From Jaenimonas drosophilae (lineage: Eukaryota; Euglenozoa; Kinetoplastea; Trypanosomatida; Trypanosomatidae): a stretch of DNA of 10,663 bases. The position numbers were made by a program, and so were the translations under genes. Shown here piece after piece: positions 6,422 through 10,663 of the stretch. Each line of letters opens with the position of its first letter. Positions within the stretch are counted from its first letter, which is position 1. The notes beneath the pieces were generated by a model. It ran no database searches. It saw nothing but the letters and a program-made list of their open reading frames with translations, and was not told the DNA's origin. Location of the stretch: positions 1-10,663 of the forward strand of contig JASAON010001297.1 of assembly GCA_030849065.1 (NCBI GenBank), in the 5' to 3' direction.

Positions 6422-7969
6422 ATGTTAGGTGGAGGCGCCGCTCGCACCAACACGGTGAGTAGTACGGCGGGTATTGCCTACAATGGAGGTCATGCTCGCC
6501 GGTACGGGGGGCAGCAACAGCAGTCTTCCAATTCCCTGGCTGGGCAGTATGTTTCGATGCCCTCTCCAACATACTCATCCCCACATAGTATGTACGCATC
6601 CCGTTACTCGGCAGACCTCTATCGCACTGACGGGACTGTGGCTTCCATGACCGCCTCTGAACCATTCCCCGCAACGCCCTACACAACGATGGACAGCCTC
6701 TTCATGTCACCGAACGTTCATCAGGCCTTGAATGGAACTGCTAGCCTCTCCACAGAAAATCTCATCACGAACGTGACGTCGTCCAAATTCTCTAGCTACA
6801 CGACCATCTACAACCTGGAGAAGAAGCCGCTGCCCAGTAAGATGGAGAAGGACAAGGACATTCGAATCACCACGCAGACGTACCAGACGACGAATCGCTA
6901 CAGTGGGAAGGACGTCTTCCTGCGACGTTTGATCAACATGAACAACTCACAGGAGGATTGCTCTCGCCTGGCTCAATCGCTGCGTCTGTTCCGACACCCT
7001 AACCTGGTCTCTCTCATCAACATTACCCCAACGGAGGAGTTTGTGCTAGGGAGCAAGGACATCATTATGGAGTACCGGCATATCCCCGGTGCCCAGTCCT
7101 TGAAGGATGCCTTTTTCTCTGAGGGGAAGCATGTCACGGAAGGACTTCTTTGGTCGTGTGCGTGCCAGTTGGTGAGTCTTCTACGGAGCTTTCATGAGAC
7201 CTACATCCCACTCCGAGGTGGGCTGCACTGGACCAAGATTCTCTACGTCCCAACGACGGGTCGCTTCTACTACACTGGCTTGGGCTTGATGGAGCTGGTA
7301 GATCCCGCGCCCATCACCGACATTCCGGCAGTCATGCGTACAGATATCCAGGCGCTGGGACTGATTCTGTTTCAGCTTGCCGGCCACAGCCCAAATCTGA
7401 AGGCGGAGAACTACGTCAACAAGCAGGTTCTTCCGGGGTTCTCGATCAGCTTCTGGGAGCTGATCAAGACCTGCTTGGAGGGAACGGCCAACTCGGCGCA
7501 GCTGTGCCATGCCTTGGGTGAGCGTATGTCCATGGAGGTTGGCCATCAGGAAGGCCATGCGGACTACCTCTTTTCCCAGTGCAGCAAGGAAAGCCACAAT
7601 GGACGTCTCATGCGCCTCATGATGAAGCTTAACTTTGCCCTTGAATCCATCAGCGACTCACAGGAGTTTGGTGACACGCACCGATACACTCTGCGTCTCT
7701 TCAATCAGTACGTCTTTAATCAGGTGGATGAGCACAACCGCATTCAGATTGACTGGGGTCATGCCTACCACTGCCTGAACAAACTGGACTGCGGGTCTGA
7801 AGAAACCATTCAGCTCATGGGCTCTGATGCCAACTCCCTCCTGGTGATCAGCTACGCCGATCTGCGTCACATTCTAGACCAGCTGATTGATCAATTGCTG
7901 CAGGGGAATGAGACCACCGAGCCGGAGCCGTCCAGCTACGCACTTGGAACCCCATCCACTGCCCTCTAA
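6422..7969 (+). CDS. PAN3: PAN3, regulatory pseudokinase subunit of the PAN2-PAN3 deadenylase
   Basis: The 515-residue product is the PAN3 partner of the PAN2 nuclease, which trims mRNA poly(A) tails in the cytoplasm before further decay. Residues 1-88 are low complexity (Ser, Tyr, Gly, a QQQQ run). A short segment at about 90-105 (DSLFMSPNVHQAL) matches the conserved helix that precedes the kinase-like domain. The pseudokinase spans about 124-370: FLRRL (166-170) and HPNLVSL (192-198) fit PAN3. PLRGGLHWTKIL (263-274) replaces the HRD catalytic loop and YYTGLGL replaces DFG, so no kinase activity is expected. The C-terminal knob is diagnostic (NGRLMRLMMKLNF at 393-405, QYVFNQVDE, CLNKLDCGSEE, LLVISYADL); in other species it clasps PAN2. 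Unlike animal and fungal PAN3, no Cys occurs before residue 180, so the N-terminal CCCH zinc finger is missing. No clear PAM2 motif was found either. Confidence 0.95.
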   Translation: MLGGGAARTNTVSSTAGIAYNGGHARRYGGQQQQSSNSLAGQYVSMPSPTYSSPHSMYASRYSADLYRTDGTVASMTASEPFPATPYTTMDSLFMSPNVHQALNGTASLSTENLITNVTSSKFSSYTTIYNLEKKPLPSKMEKDKDIRITTQTYQTTNRYSGKDVFLRRLINMNNSQEDCSRLAQSLRLFRHPNLVSLINITPTEEFVLGSKDIIMEYRHIPGAQSLKDAFFSEGKHVTEGLLWSCACQLVSLLRSFHETYIPLRGGLHWTKILYVPTTGRFYYTGLGLMELVDPAPITDIPAVMRTDIQALGLILFQLAGHSPNLKAENYVNKQVLPGFSISFWELIKTCLEGTANSAQLCHALGERMSMEVGHQEGHADYLFSQCSKESHNGRLMRLMMKLNFALESISDSQEFGDTHRYTLRLFNQYVFNQVDEHNRIQIDWGHAYHCLNKLDCGSEETIQLMGSDANSLLVISYADLRHILDQLIDQLLQGNETTEPEPSSYALGTPSTAL

Positions 7970-8938
7970 TGAACCTACACATTCACAGACAGAACGTACA
8001 CGTGTGCTTCTCCCCGAAGACTGAGTGAATTCCTGAGCCAGCAACCTGTAGCCCCAGCCAGCGCGGTGACCTTCTAAAGGACGTTCAATATTGATGCATG
8101 TGCGGTTCTCAGCATGATAATCTGATGTGTGAGGCTCGAGACCGCACAGTGTTCTGCGTTGGCTTCCCGAGAAGAATGAATATGCGCCATGGAAGTGTTT
8201 GCCACCCTGTGTCCTGAGCCTCCGTTATACCTAGAGGCCAGTAAGGCTAACCAAGCAGGAGGAGGACACGGTGAGGTGGACGGGAGCTGCAAGGCCTGGT
8301 TGTTGTGAAGAGGAGAAGAGTTGCGCACTTCATCCATTGTCATGATCGCATGGTGGAATCCTCGCCCTTGTTGTTATTGTTCGGTGGACGGACAGAATGC
8401 TGCGTGTTGGATGAATGGAGGGCCCCACTGCCCATGGATTCATCCTTCTATCACCCTCCTCCCCCCCCTAGGGAGTGCGGTGGCAAGCAGCCTTTGACCT
8501 CATGAGGATGTGTGCGTGCGTGGTGAAGGGTGGATGGTTGGTCGGCTACCAGCTTTTTATGTTTTTGAGATTTTCGATTTGATTCCCCCGTTTTTTTTTG
8601 TTCTCCCTGTGATATGTCCCGAGATGAAGGAGGATACGAATGATCGCGCGCAAAGATAAGACAAGGGAGTGTGACAGAGTGAGAGAGATGGTCCAGTTGT
8701 GTGCCTTGCTTCGACCATTGTCAGGTGCTTCGATATGGTACAAGAGCTTCAGAGAGGGACTCTCGTACAGGAGGCGCCAAGGCAATGCGTCGAGGAGGTG
8801 TACTCTCTCAATTGTTGTTATGCGGGTGTGATAAAAAGTTTGTTGAGGTGACTAGCGCTGTTTCCATGGGAAGCGCGCGTCACATATGCTGATCATAAAG
8901 TACGTGATGAATGTTCTTCTGCATTGTCTCTATGCATT
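7970..8938. other. Long intergenic region between PAN3 and DNAAF1
   Basis: About 1 kb without a supported gene. It contains a poly-C run near 8460-8468, a poly-T run near 8591-8600 and a GA-rich stretch at about 8640-8760. Open frames on both strands are short and unrecognised; a minus-strand frame of 89 codons (8074-8343) does start with ATG but opposes the cluster direction and has no splice signal. No tRNA or retroelement signature was seen by eye. It is probably the PAN3 3' UTR plus spacer. Confidence 0.5.
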
Positions 8939-8958
8939 CTCTCTCTCTCTCTCTCTCT
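8939..8958 (+). repeat. (CT)10 dinucleotide repeat
   Basis: Twenty bases of uninterrupted CT, continuing as TCTTC. It sits 60-80 bases upstream of the DNAAF1 start and probably doubles as its polypyrimidine tract. Repeat length is likely to vary between strains. Confidence 0.9.
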
Positions 8959-9017
8959 TCATGGTTGAGTGTGTTAGAATAGAATCTATTTTTTTGAGGG
9001 AGGTTCGGTTTCTCCAG
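8939..9017 (+). promoter_or_regulatory. Predicted trans-splice acceptor region for DNAAF1
   Basis: The CT repeat is followed by AGs at 8968-8969, 8975-8976, 8997-8998 (after a run of seven T) and 9016-9017 (TTTCTCCAG). After any of these the first ATG is at 9021. Acceptors upstream of 8886 would instead expose in-frame ATGs at 8886 and 8961 and add up to 45 residues. Confidence 0.55.
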
Positions 9018-9020
9018 AAA

Positions 9021-10592
9021 ATGGCGGACATGACGAAGGAGGTTGTTGTGGCGGCGTGCAAATCTAACGGTGGTTATGAGGCACCTCTGCTCAATGACCA
9101 ACTCTTTCTTCACTGCCGTGGATTTATGGCGATTCAGAATCTCGAGCCATATGAGAATGCAAAGGTGCTGTGGCTGGAGCAGAATGCCATTTCAGAACTG
9201 TCAGGATTGGAGAAGCAGCAACTGTTGGTGTCACTCTTTGTTCAGAACAATACGATACGCTCCTTAGCCACCTTTAGCGCGCCATTAGCCAACCTTCGGG
9301 TGATCAACGTCAGCCACAACTACATCTCCTCCCTTGAGGGCTTGGCAGAGGCCTGCCCACAGCTGGAAACCCTTCAGTGCTCCCACAATCGTATTGCCTG
9401 CTTGAAGGTGTGTGAGGGCCTGTGGACCCTTCACAAGAGCCTGACAAGCATTGATTTGTCCTTCAACTGTATTGAGAGCTATGACCCGCCACAGCTGACG
9501 CAGCCGCCCTCATCGGCGGCGATTGCTGGGGCAGCAGATGACATTCAGGTTGTTGGACTATCCGCAGACACCACCACCGCACCCGTGATGAGTGTCACTG
9601 GGGGAGTCAAGAGTGACCCCATGACCATTGTGCAGTTTCTCAAACCTATGCCCCTCGTCAGCGTCGTGTATCTGCATGGCAATGCCATCATCCGTGGCAT
9701 CAAGAACTACCGTCGAAACTTGATCCTCCATCTTCCTGCCTTAACCTATGTGGATGAGCGTCCCATCTTCACCGAGGAGCGTAGGGTTGTGGAGGCGTGG
9801 GGGCGTGGCGGGGAGGCTGCGGAGGGGGAGGAGCGACTAGCCATTCAGCGTGAGAAGAAGGAACACCTGAATAGCTGTGTACGTGTCTTAAACGAGAAGA
9901 TGGAGGCCAACCGTGAAATTCGGGACCGGCTCACTCAGCAGTGGGAGGCAAAGCGGGCTGAAGAGTTTGAGCGGCTTAAAGTTCTCCGCAGTGAGCAGAA
10001 GAGTGAGCGGGGGAGGGAGGAACATCATGAAGAGGAAGCTCGGCGTCGCATTGAGAAGGAGGAGCAGGATGACTGGTGGGATGCGGAGGACGCATTTGCC
10101 AAGGAGCATCAACGTTTAGTAGAAACTGAAAAACAACACCGCCATGACTTTGAGCAGGAAGAGGCTGTGAAGCAGGTGACACTAGAGGCGTCCAGAGAAC
10201 TTACGGAGGAAGCGCAGAAGCCTCTTCCCACAAATGGACCCAGCACCGAGTGGAAGGAGTTATGCCGTTCCGATGATGATATTCTCTACGAGATGGAGAT
10301 GGAGATCCAACATGTGCTGCATTCGGTGGACGCGTCTGTCGTTGCCTCGATGCACAAGGCGCATCCCCCCGTACCCGCCAAGGCAGCGCATAGCGATCCC
10401 GAAGCACTGGAAAACCATGACACCTCCGCCGATTCATGGATGCCGCCAAGCCGTGCTGTGCTGAAGGCTGAGAGGAAAGTACATGCCGCAGTGGGTGAAA
10501 CCGCACAGCGCTTGAAGGCAGATCGGGAGAGTCGAGAGTCCAGGTGGGAGCGCTTTGAGCAGTGGAGCACCCGTCACGCCACTCAAAAGTGA
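9021..10592 (+). CDS. DNAAF1: DNAAF1 / ODA7 / LRRC50-like dynein arm assembly factor
   Basis: The 523-residue product is a cytoplasmic leucine-rich-repeat protein of the family that preassembles axonemal dynein arms (Chlamydomonas ODA7, human DNAAF1), so it should be needed for flagellar motility. LLNDQLFLHCRGF at 23-35 is the family entry segment. SDS22-like LRRs follow at about 45-155 (VLWLEQNAIS, LFVQNNTI, VINVSHNYISS, TLQCSHNRI, SIDLSFNCI). The last repeat (VVYLHGNAII) leads into the LRR cap IKNYRRNLILHLPALTYVDERPIF, then VVEAWGRGGEAAEGEERLA, matching the EAWARGG-AAE-EER block typical of DNAAF1. A long charged, probably coiled-coil region runs about 265-395, followed by a less ordered acidic and basic tail. 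An insert of about 45 residues separates the penultimate and last LRRs. The start at MADM is preferred because an ATG at 8886 would add a hydrophobic leader at odds with a cytoplasmic factor. Confidence 0.92.
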   Translation: MADMTKEVVVAACKSNGGYEAPLLNDQLFLHCRGFMAIQNLEPYENAKVLWLEQNAISELSGLEKQQLLVSLFVQNNTIRSLATFSAPLANLRVINVSHNYISSLEGLAEACPQLETLQCSHNRIACLKVCEGLWTLHKSLTSIDLSFNCIESYDPPQLTQPPSSAAIAGAADDIQVVGLSADTTTAPVMSVTGGVKSDPMTIVQFLKPMPLVSVVYLHGNAIIRGIKNYRRNLILHLPALTYVDERPIFTEERRVVEAWGRGGEAAEGEERLAIQREKKEHLNSCVRVLNEKMEANREIRDRLTQQWEAKRAEEFERLKVLRSEQKSERGREEHHEEEARRRIEKEEQDDWWDAEDAFAKEHQRLVETEKQHRHDFEQEEAVKQVTLEASRELTEEAQKPLPTNGPSTEWKELCRSDDDILYEMEMEIQHVLHSVDASVVASMHKAHPPVPAKAAHSDPEALENHDTSADSWMPPSRAVLKAERKVHAAVGETAQRLKADRESRESRWERFEQWSTRHATQK

Positions 10593-10663
10593 ATGAATGA
10601 AAAATGGCACAGCGCATAGACTACGAGACAAAGAAGAGAAAGACACGGAGGAGGAAAACAGGT
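10593..10663. other. DNAAF1 3' UTR / window edge
   Basis: Purine-rich sequence after the TGA. Nothing further can be called before the window ends. Confidence 0.5.

Noticed and set aside
8074..8343. Minus-strand ORF of 89 codons with an ATG
   Set aside because: Opposes the transcription direction of all recognised genes, has no polypyrimidine/AG signal at its 5' side, and its product is unrecognised low-information sequence.
9004..9015. GGTTCGGTTTCTCC resembling a tRNA B box
   Set aside because: It does not match GGTTCGANTCC fully, and no A box or cloverleaf can be drawn around it.

Overview
The window looks like trypanosomatid nuclear DNA, most probably from a Trypanosoma; a T. cruzi/T. 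rangeli-type genome is my guess, not a demonstrated assignment. All six confidently recognised genes lie on the + strand. They are intronless, and just upstream of each start there is a pyrimidine-rich tract followed by an AG. This is the layout of a polycistronic directional gene cluster whose mRNAs are separated by spliced-leader trans-splicing. No bacterial signals (Shine-Dalgarno sites, operators, rho-independent terminators) and no conventional introns were seen. Starts were chosen as the first ATG downstream of the best AG acceptor. This places several starts inside longer open frames that begin with GTG or TTG.

Layout: 1-1177, end of an upstream unit plus intergenic DNA, with a possible partial C-terminal coding end at 2-241. 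1178-1861, IMP3, a U3 snoRNP protein. 2365-3069, a UBE2H/Ubc8-type ubiquitin-conjugating enzyme. 3070-4693, a long gap holding a coding-like relic (about 3395-3845) and a small hydrophobic ORF preceded by a splice-like signal (4148-4369). 4694-5605, a Mut7-C PIN-like RNase domain protein with an F-box-like C-terminus. 5868-6236, an LSm4-like Sm-fold protein. 6422-7969, PAN3, the pseudokinase subunit of the PAN2-PAN3 deadenylase. 7970-9020, a long gap with low-complexity tracts and a (CT)10 repeat. 9021-10592, a DNAAF1/ODA7/LRRC50-like dynein arm assembly factor. The last 71 bases are 3' UTR or intergenic.

Four of the six genes concern RNA: IMP3 in pre-rRNA processing, LSm4 in U6 binding and mRNA decay, PAN3 in poly(A) shortening, and the Mut7-C protein as a putative RNase. 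The E2, and possibly the F-box-like tail, belong to ubiquitin biology. DNAAF1 indicates a motile flagellum. Trypanosomatid clusters are generally not organised by function, so co-location is weak evidence for joint action.

The observation most worth following is the apparent Mut7-C plus F-box-like domain combination. Next are the unexplained coding-like segment in the 1.6-kb gap and a PAN3 that lacks the N-terminal zinc finger found in animal and fungal homologues. No CRISPR array, tRNA, rRNA or intact mobile element was seen.
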